A DNA stretch of 64,000 nt. Origin: Brevibacillus parabrevis. GTDB lineage: Bacteria > Bacillota > Bacilli > Brevibacillales > Brevibacillaceae. A program made the position numbers and the translations under genes. The DNA lies in the NCBI RefSeq assembly GCF_003710905.1, contig NZ_RHHV01000006.1:124001-188000 (forward strand), read 5' to 3'. The first letter of the stretch is position 1. Every line of letters begins with the position of its first letter. Shown piece by piece: positions 22,890 through 32,910 of the stretch. The notes under the pieces are model-generated. The model worked only from the letters and a program-made list of their open reading frames with translations, was not told where the DNA came from and did no database searches.

Positions 22890-23874
22890 AGGAGAACTGC
22901 CGTCTTACGTATTCACTTGGGTTCATGCCGTATTGCTTGCGAAAAGCTGCCGTAAAATTGCTCGCATTGCTGTACCCGACAGCAGCGGCTGCCTGCCCGA
23001 TGGTGAGCTGTTCCGTCTCCATGAGCGCCAGCGCTTTTTCCATCCGCGCCTGCCGAACCTGTTCGAAAATGCTCATGCCGTACATCTCGCGAAAGCCTTG
23101 CTTGAGCTTGCTCTCATTCATCCCCGCCATGCGGGACAGCTGGCGAATGCTGTACGGGTTCTCCAAGTTTTGCACAATCGTTGCCTGCACGCGAGCCAGC
23201 ATCTCCACATCCTGCTTGCGCAAGTTGACGCTGCTGCGCGCTTTTGCCGTGCCGGGACTTTGGCTGACCAGCGCGATGATTTCCATCGCCTTGCTCTCCA
23301 TGTACAACCGTTTGAGCGGCCCCTGGTACGTGCAAAAGAACATATCGTGGATGCATTTCTGAATCGCTGGTGACGTGTCATAAGGCTCTACGCCGCCCTG
23401 ATGCCGATTCAAAAACGCTTCGAAAATCGAGCCATCCTCGCTTTGTTCGGAATAGCTGAGAAAATGCTCGGGACTCATGCGAATCTCCACGTGCTGGTTG
23501 CGAATCCCTGCTTTTCGTTCCAGGTACACCTTCTCGTCTGCCAAAAAGACGACGCTGCCTTCCTTGCTTGCGATCTGCTTTTCCTTGCCGTTCCAGGCGC
23601 AATACGTCTGGCCGCTCAAGCTGTAATTCAACTCCAGCAGCTGGAAGTTTTCCTGAATCGTGTACTTCATGTCTTCTTCCAGCAACAAGTCGGTCATGAC
23701 GATCTCCATGCCAGGGCGAATCCGCAGCCGAGTGATGCCGCCCGAGCCGATATGCGCGGGAGCGATCGCCTGTTGTTCCCAGGAACGGTCAAGCAAAGTC
23801 GCCTGCATGGACGCCAGAAACTGCGGGAAATATTCTTGCATATCCGATAACTGTATATGGAATTTCATCGTCAT
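22888..23874 (-). CDS. AraC family regulator, PchR-like
   Basis: 328 residues with a PchR/YesN-like N-terminal effector region and a C-terminal double helix-turn-helix (~225-325: I-R-Q-L-S-R-M-A-G-M-N-E-S-K-L-K and I-G-Q-A-A-A-A-V-G-Y-S-N-A-S-N-F-T-A-A-F-R-K). PchR-type proteins activate siderophore synthesis or uptake genes when bound to the cognate siderophore. AAGGA precedes tandem starts at 23874 and 23868; the second has better spacing. It sits beside the divergently regulated iron genes and ends at a strong terminator. Confidence 0.88.
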   Translation of the reverse strand: MTMKFHIQLSDMQEYFPQFLASMQATLLDRSWEQQAIAPAHIGSGGITRLRIRPGMEIVMTDLLLEEDMKYTIQENFQLLELNYSLSGQTYCAWNGKEKQIASKEGSVVFLADEKVYLERKAGIRNQHVEIRMSPEHFLSYSEQSEDGSIFEAFLNRHQGGVEPYDTSPAIQKCIHDMFFCTYQGPLKRLYMESKAMEIIALVSQSPGTAKARSSVNLRKQDVEMLARVQATIVQNLENPYSIRQLSRMAGMNESKLKQGFREMYGMSIFEQVRQARMEKALALMETEQLTIGQAAAAVGYSNASNFTAAFRKQYGMNPSEYVRRQFS

Positions 23875-23917
23875 CTATCCTTCCCCGTAACGGAAGGGAG
23901 CGGCTGGTCGTGCCCCT

Positions 23918-24214
23918 TCAGTCTGCCACTGCTTGTGACAGAGGCTTTTTCATCATGTTGACGTATTGTACCATATACAAATATCGTTCGGTCAACAACT
24001 CAACTCCCGCTTTTGCGTCGCGCATATAGTGGCCGCCCGCCTCGGCCAGACGTGCGATCAGCTCGGCAAGAAAGTCCATCCCGTATTCCCGCGCACTCGC
24101 TTCGAGGCGGGCGAGCGTTGCCAGGTCAGCAGACTCGAATTTGCGGATGCCTTTGAGCAGCATGCGCTCTACCCAATCTTCCAGTTTTTCGCGAAAAGCA
24201 AAAATCTCCTCCAT
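23918..24214 (-). CDS. Small helical protein at the end of the MoxR/VWA operon
   Basis: The ATG at 24212-24214 follows GAGG by 8 bases; a GTG further upstream would add seven residues. The 98-residue product is almost wholly predicted helical (M-E-E-I-F-A-F-R-E-K-L-E-D-W-V-E-R), with no known domain. Its start is 26 bases after the SWIM gene stop, so it is the likely sixth gene of the operon. Confidence 0.7.
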   Translation of the reverse strand: MEEIFAFREKLEDWVERMLLKGIRKFESADLATLARLEASAREYGMDFLAELIARLAEAGGHYMRDAKAGVELLTERYLYMVQYVNMMKKPLSQAVAD

Positions 24215-24240
24215 GTGCGAATCCTCACACTCCACTGCCG

Positions 24241-25905
24241 TTATAAATCAAGCTTCAAGCTCGTCAATGATTTGCCTTGCAGCATGCTGATCGGGTACAG
24301 CTCATCCCCTCTGACTTGAACAAGCCAATACACGTCCCGCAGCTCCAGCAGCCGCTTGTTGTTTTCCAGATAGCGAATCGTTTTGTCGAACTCGCCCTGG
24401 TATGGAATGACAAGCGGGATGCTCTCGCCGTCGTGCGCTTCGACCGTAATGATCAGCTGCTGCGTGGCTGCTTCATAAAACACTTGCAGAACGGACTTCG
24501 TTGGGAGCAAAAAGACGTGCTCTGTCGCCTGCTCAAACAGGACGCCTGCTCCCTCGCCCATGCGCTCGGCCAAATCGCGGCACAGCGTCTCGCCCAGATC
24601 GAGTTCCTCGATATTTTCCCTCGGCAACACGACAAGCTTCGTCTCATCGCTCGATGACAGCCGCTGCTCCCGGTTCGTCTTCGCACTCGTCAGGCTCACC
24701 TGGGAATGGGACAGCTCCTCCATCGTCACCAGTCCGCCCCATGGCGCCTTGCTTTTGTAGCTCGTCGCATACGTAAAGCTCGTTCCCTCGTAGTAGACAG
24801 GCCGGGCCTCGGTATACGTGTAAATGCGCTTGTCTGCCAGCGAGAAAAAGTAATACGTCACACCCTTGTAGCCGGAGCGCGTCTCCCATGGATTGGCCCC
24901 CAGCGCGTACAGCGTCAGGTGCGGCACTGTGTGGTATTTGCTTTTAAAGCTGCCCAGCAACTGTTTTTTCAGCTCTGGACGCTCGCTTTTTTCCAGGGCA
25001 GCCAGCCCCAGGTAGACGCGGGCCAGTCTGTCTAACAGCACGTCTTGCGAAAACTTCACGTGGCGCTGGAAAAACAGGCCAAGCTCTCCTTTGATCCCGC
25101 GCAAATCTTTTTCCAAGGCAGGCAAGTTCCCGTTATGGGCCGCAATCGCCAAAAGCTCGAAGCGCGTACAAACCGTCTCCGGCAGCTTCGCCAATCCGAT
25201 TCCGAGCACTTCGGCCAGCAAAGCTCTCGCCTCCGCCGCCACCTCTGCGTCATAGCTGACATCCGTGATGTCTGCCTGCAACGCTTCCCGGTCGTCGATC
25301 TCATGGACGAGACGATAGCGCAAGAGGCATTCCAGCTTGTGAATGCAGTTGCCTTTTGCCTTGCAACTGCACATCGCCCGGCTCAGATCGGCTTCCTGGT
25401 CGAACGAAACCTCGACCTGTTGAAGCTGCAGCGTCACGGTCAAAAAGGACGTTTCCGCAACTTCCAGCGCCTCGCCGTACTCTAAGCGGAACAGCACTTC
25501 CTCGATCTGTGCCGCGGTAAAAGCCTGCAAAAAATCGGACGGATGAAGCTGCAACAACCAGCCAAAGTCAGGCTTGAATACGGCAGGCTCATCACCCGCG
25601 TCACCCATGCCAGCTGCTGGCTGATGCTGTGTGGCGTAAGCGACGATCGCCAGGATGACATGCTTGCATATTTTATCTGACGGGCACGAGCAGGAAAAAC
25701 GCTCGATGTCTCCGTACAACAGGCACACGCTGTCATCCGACAGCGCGCACCTGACATGATCATCCATGAACTCATACGAAACCGTAACGCCCTTCTCGAT
25801 TTCCTTGCATGCGCGATTGTAAAGGCCCTTGTTGGCGTACTTGATCAAATATTCCTCGTTGCACAGTCCGATCCATCGCTGAAAATCGCTTTTGAAATCT
25901 GCCAT
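24241..25905 (-). CDS. SWIM zinc-finger protein
   Basis: 554 residues with a SWIM-type zinc ligand set C-S-C-P-S-D-K-I-C-K-H (~70) and a second C-S-C-K-A-K-G-N-C-I-H (~180), each of the C-x-C-x(n)-C-x-H form. SWIM domains bind DNA or protein. The C-terminal ~300 residues form a beta-rich region without recognised motifs. It starts 2 bases after the DUF4132 stop. E. coli YehQ, a SWIM protein of the yeh cluster, is the closest contextual parallel. Confidence 0.88.
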   Translation of the reverse strand: MADFKSDFQRWIGLCNEEYLIKYANKGLYNRACKEIEKGVTVSYEFMDDHVRCALSDDSVCLLYGDIERFSCSCPSDKICKHVILAIVAYATQHQPAAGMGDAGDEPAVFKPDFGWLLQLHPSDFLQAFTAAQIEEVLFRLEYGEALEVAETSFLTVTLQLQQVEVSFDQEADLSRAMCSCKAKGNCIHKLECLLRYRLVHEIDDREALQADITDVSYDAEVAAEARALLAEVLGIGLAKLPETVCTRFELLAIAAHNGNLPALEKDLRGIKGELGLFFQRHVKFSQDVLLDRLARVYLGLAALEKSERPELKKQLLGSFKSKYHTVPHLTLYALGANPWETRSGYKGVTYYFFSLADKRIYTYTEARPVYYEGTSFTYATSYKSKAPWGGLVTMEELSHSQVSLTSAKTNREQRLSSSDETKLVVLPRENIEELDLGETLCRDLAERMGEGAGVLFEQATEHVFLLPTKSVLQVFYEAATQQLIITVEAHDGESIPLVIPYQGEFDKTIRYLENNKRLLELRDVYWLVQVRGDELYPISMLQGKSLTSLKLDL

Positions 25906-25907
25906 GA

Positions 25908-28900
25908 TTACTTCCCGGTAGCACGCACGACATCGTAGAGCGTTTCACTGAAAATCCGCGCCGGAAGCGTCGCCAGCTTCAAACGGTCGATCGGCTTGAA
26001 GTACATGTACTTGTACTGGCTGTCGTCATTCGGGTAAAAAGCGAGGCTCTCCAAAGTGACGTCATCCATGCCGTCGTAGTACGAAATGCTCGCTCCGCTG
26101 ATTTTCAGCTCGGCCACGACATTGCCGTACAGCTTGTAAAACTCGTAGTAGAAGCCCGCATCCTGCGGAGTGCCTTTGATCCAGCCGTATTTCTCCATCG
26201 TTTTGGCAAAAGCGGTTGGCGTGTAGGCGCCGTCCGGGAGCCGCAGCACTTCGTCCGCTTTCAGTTCTTCTTCTGTCGGCAGGAACAGTTCGCGGTTCAA
26301 TTGGTCAAACGGCTGGGAAATTTCGTAATCTTCCAGCTGAGTGCGCCAGCCTGCCAGCGTCTCTTCGTCCAGCTCCAGCGGATGCACCAGGCCGATTTGC
26401 GCTTGTTCTGGCAACTCGTATTCGTCCTCGTCAACGGTGTTGAACGTTCCGTCATCCATATAGCGGAAAGTGGCCGCGAGCGAACCGTCCTCGTAAACGC
26501 CCCAGATCAGGCCAATCGCGAATTTTTGCATCAGCACATTTTCCACAAACAGGCGGTTCCACGCTTCTGTCGTCCAGTAGCGCGACTTGGACAACGATTC
26601 TTCCAGTCGCAGCGCCTGCAGCTTGACCATGCTTTTCAGGTCTTTTTTCAACTGGGCAAAAGTCGCTCGTGCCTCTTCCGCCAGCTGCTGATCGTCTTTT
26701 TGCGTCGGAGCAGGCAAATTTTTGACCGCCTTGCCCGTGCTGTCGTTGGTCACTTCCAGCTCCAGCTCGTTGCTGACTTTTACCGTAAACGTGCGTTCGC
26801 CATAAGAGAAAACTTGCTTGCCGGACGCATCGAAGCCAAGCTGGGTAACCAGCCGATCTTCCAGTTCTTCCGCTGAAATTTTCAGGTTGGCCGCCGCCAT
26901 GCCCAGCGCTTCCTCTGCCGCAGAGCGGACTTGCTTGTTTTTGATCGTCCGTTTGATCGAATCGATCTGCCGCAGCGCTGCCAAATCTTCCGAGAAGGAC
27001 AACGCCCGCACTCCTTCTGCGGCGAGCGCTCCGCGGGAGTAGTCCGTCCATTCCTTGATCATCTGGCTGATCGTATCGACCGTCCGTCTGTCACCGAGCG
27101 CAATCGCGAGCGGCATGACCCATTTTTCTTTTGCCACCGCTCCCTGGTCGAGCCACGCACGAAGCACTTCGGCAACAAAATCGGCGGCCGACGCGGCGGT
27201 GAACTGAGCTTTCAGCAGCAACACGTGCGGAGATGGGGCCGTTGGCGATTCCAGCGATTGCGTCAAAATGTACTCGATCAGCTCTTTGCCCAGCTCGTTG
27301 CCTTGCTCGTCGCGCAGTTGCGGGAGCAGTTCGATCGGCAGCCATTTGATCCGGGCGAGCTTGCGCTTGTCGATCAGATTGCCCAAGTTGGCGATGCTGG
27401 CATCTGGCCCTTGGCCGTCTGCCTCGATCAAGTTTTCGAGCAGCGCCTTGAATTTGCTGTTTTTCTCCTTTTGCAACAGGTCCGCAAAAATGTCTTTGCG
27501 GTTATCCAAGGTGCGAATCGCATCAAGCGCCCACTCCTTGACTTTCGCTTTCTTTTCCGTGGTGTACACTTCTACGCACAGTTCCTCGTCCTTCGCGTGC
27601 AACAAAGCCGCATTGGCGAGTCCCGTCACTTTTTTCGACGAATCGGACAGACCGAGGCGAATGGCCTGGTTGCGCACCTCGCGCGACACAGGCTGGTTGG
27701 CGTCCAGAAGCGTTTCCAGCACAAACAGGCGAACTTCTGTATCAAACTTGTCGAATGCGTCGAGGCATATTTGCGGATAGGCGCGAACGAGCGACTGATA
27801 GTGCTCTGCTTTGACTTCTACGTGGTAGTAGAGAGAATTTTTGATCGCCAAAATTTGGTGAACAAGCTGTTTGATATCTGTCTCAGGATCTTGTTCGTAC
27901 ATGCCTACCAGCTTGATCAAGTCGTTCTGGAAAGCATGGACGTAGCACATATGTCCAACCATGCGCCCCGACTTGCCGACGAATTTGCTCATCGCCGCCG
28001 TGAGTCGAGCTACAAAAGGATGCTCCACTGGCAAGAAGCTGAGCAAAATCATTTGCTGTCTGACGCGGTCGAAATCTTCCAGATGGACGTTTGCCAGCGC
28101 TTCTTCCAGCGTGTCTTTGCCCTCCAAATAATTGGCCAGCTTTTGCGTTCCTTTCATCCGGCGCAGCGCATCCAGCGCAATCGCTTCCAGCGTCGTGTCC
28201 GCAGTGGACAGGTCGACTCCCTGATCGGTCAGCTTTTTGTACAAATACCCTTTCACAATCGGAATCGCAGCGATGTCCAGGGCGCGTCTGGATTTTCCGA
28301 GGTCAGCCAGCACGACCTTTTCCAGCTGCTCCCAATTGGTAGGCGGCTGGAGCAAGTGGCTTCGCATGGCTAAAAGCAAGTCGTATGGCTCCTCCATCTT
28401 CACGAGCTCGCGCAGGCGGACGTCGTGATCCAAAATGTCGAGCGGGTACAGCTCGAACATCACTTGCAAAGCCGCGAGCAGCTCGCGGTCGCTCTCTTCA
28501 GGCTCCGCGAGAAACGCTGTCATTCCGCCCTTGACATGCATCCGGTAATACGCCAGGCTGAGCATGATTTCGAAGTAGCGCTTCAAATGCCTCTGATTAA
28601 GCAAAGAGCTTTCCGGTGTAGATTCATCCGGGAAATGCGTCTCGCGCAATTGCGCTTTTTTCTCCTTGCAGTACGCCGGATAGAGCGACTCGCTGGTCAA
28701 CGTGTTGCTGTTGACTGGCAGCACGGCAACTTTTTTGGCCATTTGCCATATTTCCGCGACGTATGCACGGGTATCGCCCGTCACCAGGTGGTAGTAAACA
28801 GGCTCAAGCTTCTCTCCCAATGATTCCAGCAGGTTTGGCGAGATAGCGTAGGCGTAGGCGAGCAAAAGGATGTGCTTGGAGCGCGCAAAGACAGAAGTGT

Positions 28901-29378
28901 AGTCCCGGCTGATGCTTGCCCGGTAGTCTTCCACCGTTTTGCGCAAAAACTCGCGGAACAACGGCATACCGAACTGCTCCACAGTCTTTTTCATCGCGTC
29001 ATACGATTTTTGCTCGACAGCCAGAAGCTCTTGCAGGCGGCTTGCATCCACGTCGACGTCGCGCAACTCAATCGCATCCAGGAAGCAGCGCTCCATGACG
29101 TTTTGCTTTTCGTAAAAGCGGTGGCTGGTCTTGTACAATACTTCCGCGGCACGATAAAAAGCGGTCTCGTCTCCGCGCTTTTTCAGTTTGTCCAACTGCG
29201 GCATGAGCGCATATCCGTAATAGCGCTGATCTTCGACAATCGGCGGGCATTCGTTTGTCTCTTGCGTCAAGTAGTCCGAGATGCTGTCGATCAAATGAGC
29301 GTTCTGCGGGCTGTCTGATTTGTAGCGCTCCAAAAATGTCCCAATGATCGGATGGGCGTCGAGTTTTTTCAGTACCAT
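25908..29378 (-). CDS. DUF4132 giant protein (YehI/MolR-like)
   Basis: The ATG at 29376-29378 follows GGGAGG by 7 bases. At 1156 residues it consists of a long helical-repeat body (~1-830, many leucine-rich helices) followed by a DUF4132 C-terminal domain (~850-1156) containing E-A-W-N-R-L-F-V-E-N, G-L-I-W-G-V-Y and D-E-D-E-Y-E-L-P, reminiscent of WGR-containing proteins. E. coli YehI (once called MolR) is a family member of unknown biochemical role. It is the fourth gene of the MoxR/DUF5682/VWA/DUF4132/SWIM unit and probably the client or scaffold of the ATPase. Confidence 0.87.
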   Translation of the reverse strand: MVLKKLDAHPIIGTFLERYKSDSPQNAHLIDSISDYLTQETNECPPIVEDQRYYGYALMPQLDKLKKRGDETAFYRAAEVLYKTSHRFYEKQNVMERCFLDAIELRDVDVDASRLQELLAVEQKSYDAMKKTVEQFGMPLFREFLRKTVEDYRASISRDYTSVFARSKHILLLAYAYAISPNLLESLGEKLEPVYYHLVTGDTRAYVAEIWQMAKKVAVLPVNSNTLTSESLYPAYCKEKKAQLRETHFPDESTPESSLLNQRHLKRYFEIMLSLAYYRMHVKGGMTAFLAEPEESDRELLAALQVMFELYPLDILDHDVRLRELVKMEEPYDLLLAMRSHLLQPPTNWEQLEKVVLADLGKSRRALDIAAIPIVKGYLYKKLTDQGVDLSTADTTLEAIALDALRRMKGTQKLANYLEGKDTLEEALANVHLEDFDRVRQQMILLSFLPVEHPFVARLTAAMSKFVGKSGRMVGHMCYVHAFQNDLIKLVGMYEQDPETDIKQLVHQILAIKNSLYYHVEVKAEHYQSLVRAYPQICLDAFDKFDTEVRLFVLETLLDANQPVSREVRNQAIRLGLSDSSKKVTGLANAALLHAKDEELCVEVYTTEKKAKVKEWALDAIRTLDNRKDIFADLLQKEKNSKFKALLENLIEADGQGPDASIANLGNLIDKRKLARIKWLPIELLPQLRDEQGNELGKELIEYILTQSLESPTAPSPHVLLLKAQFTAASAADFVAEVLRAWLDQGAVAKEKWVMPLAIALGDRRTVDTISQMIKEWTDYSRGALAAEGVRALSFSEDLAALRQIDSIKRTIKNKQVRSAAEEALGMAAANLKISAEELEDRLVTQLGFDASGKQVFSYGERTFTVKVSNELELEVTNDSTGKAVKNLPAPTQKDDQQLAEEARATFAQLKKDLKSMVKLQALRLEESLSKSRYWTTEAWNRLFVENVLMQKFAIGLIWGVYEDGSLAATFRYMDDGTFNTVDEDEYELPEQAQIGLVHPLELDEETLAGWRTQLEDYEISQPFDQLNRELFLPTEEELKADEVLRLPDGAYTPTAFAKTMEKYGWIKGTPQDAGFYYEFYKLYGNVVAELKISGASISYYDGMDDVTLESLAFYPNDDSQYKYMYFKPIDRLKLATLPARIFSETLYDVVRATGK

Positions 29379-29404
29379 CTGGCTTCCTCCCTTGTCTTCC
29401 CCGT

Positions 29405-30544
29405 TTATTTGATGATCTTGCCAATCCATTGCGATAGCTGGTCAGGCGTAAGCGCAGCGACGTGCGCGCCCATGTCCGCAAGCACGCGGGCAGCATGCTT
29501 GTTGTATGTAGCGTTTCCGTTGAAATCAAGCGCGGTCAGCACGAGAAACTTGCAGCCTGAATCGATGATCTCTTTGCTTTGGCGGTACATCTCTTTGATC
29601 GGATAACCTTCCTCCAGGTCGCTGACCAAAATGAAGATCGTCTTGGACGGATTCTCCAAAAGCGACTTGCCGTAGCGGAGCGCCTGCGCAATGTGAGTCC
29701 CCCCGCCCAGTTGCACGCTCATCAGCACATCGACCGGGTCATCCAGCCTGTCGCTCAAATCGACGACCTTGGTGTCGAAAATGACCAGGTTCGTTTTCAG
29801 CGCCGCCAGCTTGTAAAAAATGCTCGCCATCACGGCGCTGTAAATGACCGAGTCCATCATGCTGCCGCTCTCGTCGACGACGATCACGATGTTCCATTTG
29901 TTGTGGTGCTGGATGTTGCTGTGAAAATACAGCTCGTCGATCACAAAGCGCTTGTTGGCCCGGTCGTAGTTTTTCAAGTTTTTGCGAATCGTTTTGTGGA
30001 CGTCCAGATTGCGCATCGTTTTCGTGTAGCCGCGCCGGAAACGGTTGCGCTTGCCCACGATGCTCGTCTGGATTTCCGCTTCCAGTTGGCGGCGCAGCTC
30101 CTCGACGACTTTGCGGACGATTTCCTTGGCGCTTCTGACGACCTCGCCCTTCATCCTGCCCTTGAACTGGAGGATGTTTTTCAGCAGGGTCATGTTTGGC
30201 TCAAGGCTTTCCAGCACTTTTTTGTCTGTAAGCAGCTCGGTCATGTTGTAGCGCTCCAGCGCCTGCTTTTCCAAAATTTCCACCGTTTCTTTCGGGAATA
30301 GCTTGCGGATTTTTTGCAGCCAGGTCGGCACCGTCAGCGTGGAGCCTTCCCGGCCGCCTTCTTTGCGGTAGCCTTGCTCTTCGCCGTGCTCCCGGCCGTA
30401 CAGGAAATCGAGGATCGAATCCAGCTCGCGGTAGGCAAAATCGGAGCGGCTGTAGTCACCGCACTCTTCCAGCGCATCTTCTGCCTGCGCGCCTAACAGA
30501 AGCCGCCAGCGGTTCATGGCTTCCCGCTTCAAATGAGGTTCCAT
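29405..30544 (-). CDS. VWA domain protein, CoxE/YehP-like
   Basis: 379 residues with a helical N-terminal half and a C-terminal von Willebrand A domain (~195-379). The metal-ion-dependent adhesion site is intact: D-E-S-G-S-M (~207), the Thr in G-G-G-T-H (~275) and the Asp in S-D-L-E-E-G (~300). VWA proteins with MoxR ATPases act as cytoplasmic co-chaperones that dock substrates. Its start overlaps the DUF5682 gene end by 16 bases, with GGGGGAG 8 bases before the ATG. Confidence 0.92.
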   Translation of the reverse strand: MEPHLKREAMNRWRLLLGAQAEDALEECGDYSRSDFAYRELDSILDFLYGREHGEEQGYRKEGGREGSTLTVPTWLQKIRKLFPKETVEILEKQALERYNMTELLTDKKVLESLEPNMTLLKNILQFKGRMKGEVVRSAKEIVRKVVEELRRQLEAEIQTSIVGKRNRFRRGYTKTMRNLDVHKTIRKNLKNYDRANKRFVIDELYFHSNIQHHNKWNIVIVVDESGSMMDSVIYSAVMASIFYKLAALKTNLVIFDTKVVDLSDRLDDPVDVLMSVQLGGGTHIAQALRYGKSLLENPSKTIFILVSDLEEGYPIKEMYRQSKEIIDSGCKFLVLTALDFNGNATYNKHAARVLADMGAHVAALTPDQLSQWIGKIIK

Positions 30545-32910
30545 CTGGCAAACTCCCCCCTGATCCTGTCGTCAAGCAACCGCGCCCGCTGCAAAACTGG
30601 CTCGGCAACGGCTGGAGCCGTCATTTCTTCGGCTGTCGTCTCGAACAACGCCCCGACTTTTTCCGCCAGCATGCTGATTTCCATTGGTCCGAAAAACGCG
30701 AAAGCCAGCCGAAGCTGCGGCACAAGCTGCAAAAAACTGTCGTAGTCGAGCCTGATAATCATCTGGTTCAAATCGGACAAGATGCTGTCATCGTCAAACA
30801 AATAATCCCGGCCGACGAGGAAAACACCGTGCAAGTAGGCGGCGGTGTGCTGCATCTTTTCCGGTGTGCCGAACATGTAAGCCCGTGCCCTGACGCTGAT
30901 CTCCCCGCGCTCCAAGGCACCAAGATTGCACAAAATCGCGGCGGCGGCCCCTTCCAGCATCGCTGGCAACGTCGGAACCGCAAGCAGCGTCTCCAGTTGG
31001 TCGAGAAAAATGTCACGGGAAGCTTCCGCCTGTTTTTGCTCGCTGATCATGTACAAAAATTTGAACTGCTCGGCGATTTCCGGGCATTCGTCAGGGTTGG
31101 GGCTGCTCAGCTCGGAAATTTTCGCCACAGCCTGGTAGTACACCTCATCGACAAGCGACTCCAGCCGTGCCGTGTCTGTCAATCCGAACAAGCGCCTTTG
31201 CTCGTGCAAAATCGAAAGTGTTTTCAACGTTTTGCACAAGGACAAAAAGTGTCCGTCTTCCCTGACTGCCGACACGACAGCTGCAAACAACCGCTCGCCA
31301 AGCTTCTCCAGTCCCATGACAACCGCCATGAGCAGCCATTTCGCCAACATGTGGCTTTGGTGCTGCGGCAGTTCCTTCATCATTTCTTCCAGCTTTTGCG
31401 CCGCCGCTTCTTTCACGGTTCCGCCGTAGACAGAAGCCTCGATCAACCGCGCCTCCACGTAGGAAGAATAGCTGTAGCGCCACGTCTCGCGCACGAGATT
31501 GACGTACTTGTCGTTCAGCCAGTCCGGCCCGGCTTCCTTCGTGCAAAACTCTGTGCCCAAAAAGTGGACACAGTGCAAAAAACGGCTCGCTTCCCTGTGC
31601 GATCGCTTGGCGTACAGTTCCAACACTTTTTGGTTGCGCCCCGTTGTCGTAATCGTCAGTTTGAACGCTTTGCACGTTTCCTTAAAATCGCGGACAATCG
31701 GGACGTCGAGGTCGTTGGGCGCCACTTCGCCGATGCCTTCGCCTGTCATCAGCTCGCGCAGTGTCTCGATCGGCTTCGCGGTGGCGATGGAACGCTCGCC
31801 TTTTGTAAAGGCAGACAGCACGGAGTCTTGCAGCTCATACGCCCCGCCCTCCGACTTTTCGCGCATCACGGCAAGTCCGCTGATCAGGCTGTACGCCTCA
31901 ATCGCATCTGCCGTCGAGACGATCTCGCCCTTTTCGCGCAGCCGCTTCACGAGTTGCGCCAAGTACGACAGCGCGCTTTTTGAAAAAGGCGTCTGCTCCT
32001 TTTTCCCCATGGCATTCCATACCGTCTCGTAATAGTGGACGTACGGCATGCCGCTGGCGTAGCCATTCAACTGGTCGGCTTCCTGGTAGGTGTACACCAT
32101 CGGATATATTTTTTCGTCTTTGACTTTTTGAATCTTGTAAGCCGTCTTTCGGCTCTCCAAAAGCCCGTATGTATGAAACCCGCCCGTCACCACGAGAATT
32201 TTTTGATACTTCGCTTTGGCTTCTGCAATTTTTTGGCGCATATGCGCTTCGCGGATCAAGTCTCCCTCTGCTTCGAGCGTGGCGTCGTCGTAACATTTTC
32301 GCGACAAATAGCAGTAGGCGAACACGTCTTTGACAAACTCTCGCGTCGGCTTGCGAATGCCTTCGACCTCGAAAACCCGCTCCCACAGTTCGTCGAAGTT
32401 GCGGCATCTCATCGTTTCGCACAGCCGGGCAATAAACTGCGACCCGGCCAGCATCCGCTCATCGTGGTAGGAGAGCTTCTGGTTCTGCTTTTTCAGATCG
32501 TGTCCGTCTTCCATGCTCTCCAGCCGGCTGCCGTAGCCAAGATCGATGAAAGCGGCGGGAATCTCCCTGCGCTTTGCCTCGACGAGGGCGACATACTCCG
32601 GCGAATAGGTGAGAAACGGGAAATAGCAGACGTATTTTTTCTCGCCCGAAGCGTAGGCGTAGTAGATGCTTACGGGCGGCTTCGTCTGCTCAGCCGTCAA
32701 TATCGGGATGAGATGGTTGCTGTTGTCCGGCCCTTCGATCAAGATGATCTGCGGCTCGTATTCCGCAATCGTCTTTTGCAGATGAAAGGCGCAAGCAGGA
32801 CTGTGGTGCCTGATCGGAAAATAGACGACCTGCTTCGCCAGATCGTATACTTCCTGCTCGACCAGCCTGTTTATTTGATCCATTTCTTCTCGTTGTAGTA
32901 CGCTCCCCAT
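30529..32910 (-). CDS. DUF5682 family protein (YehM-like in context)
   Basis: 793 residues. The N-terminal ~250 residues contain the family stretches V-V-Y-F-P-I-R-H-H-S-P-A-C (~28), I-I-L-I-E-G-P-D-N-S (~55) and V-V-T-G-G-F-H-T-Y-G (~245), an arrangement recalling TraB/ChaN-like folds. The rest is helical. It overlaps the moxR stop, and an ATG at 32883 is an alternative start. Function unknown; the family is nearly always next to MoxR and VWA genes. Confidence 0.85.
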   Translation of the reverse strand: MGSVLQREEMDQINRLVEQEVYDLAKQVVYFPIRHHSPACAFHLQKTIAEYEPQIILIEGPDNSNHLIPILTAEQTKPPVSIYYAYASGEKKYVCYFPFLTYSPEYVALVEAKRREIPAAFIDLGYGSRLESMEDGHDLKKQNQKLSYHDERMLAGSQFIARLCETMRCRNFDELWERVFEVEGIRKPTREFVKDVFAYCYLSRKCYDDATLEAEGDLIREAHMRQKIAEAKAKYQKILVVTGGFHTYGLLESRKTAYKIQKVKDEKIYPMVYTYQEADQLNGYASGMPYVHYYETVWNAMGKKEQTPFSKSALSYLAQLVKRLREKGEIVSTADAIEAYSLISGLAVMREKSEGGAYELQDSVLSAFTKGERSIATAKPIETLRELMTGEGIGEVAPNDLDVPIVRDFKETCKAFKLTITTTGRNQKVLELYAKRSHREASRFLHCVHFLGTEFCTKEAGPDWLNDKYVNLVRETWRYSYSSYVEARLIEASVYGGTVKEAAAQKLEEMMKELPQHQSHMLAKWLLMAVVMGLEKLGERLFAAVVSAVREDGHFLSLCKTLKTLSILHEQRRLFGLTDTARLESLVDEVYYQAVAKISELSSPNPDECPEIAEQFKFLYMISEQKQAEASRDIFLDQLETLLAVPTLPAMLEGAAAAILCNLGALERGEISVRARAYMFGTPEKMQHTAAYLHGVFLVGRDYLFDDDSILSDLNQMIIRLDYDSFLQLVPQLRLAFAFFGPMEISMLAEKVGALFETTAEEMTAPAVAEPVLQRARLLDDRIRGEFARWNLI

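Noticed and set aside
26931..28373. A 480-codon plus-strand ORF opposite the DUF4132 gene
   Set aside because: Antisense shadow without RBS or recognisable domain; GC-rich codon positions of the real gene keep it open.
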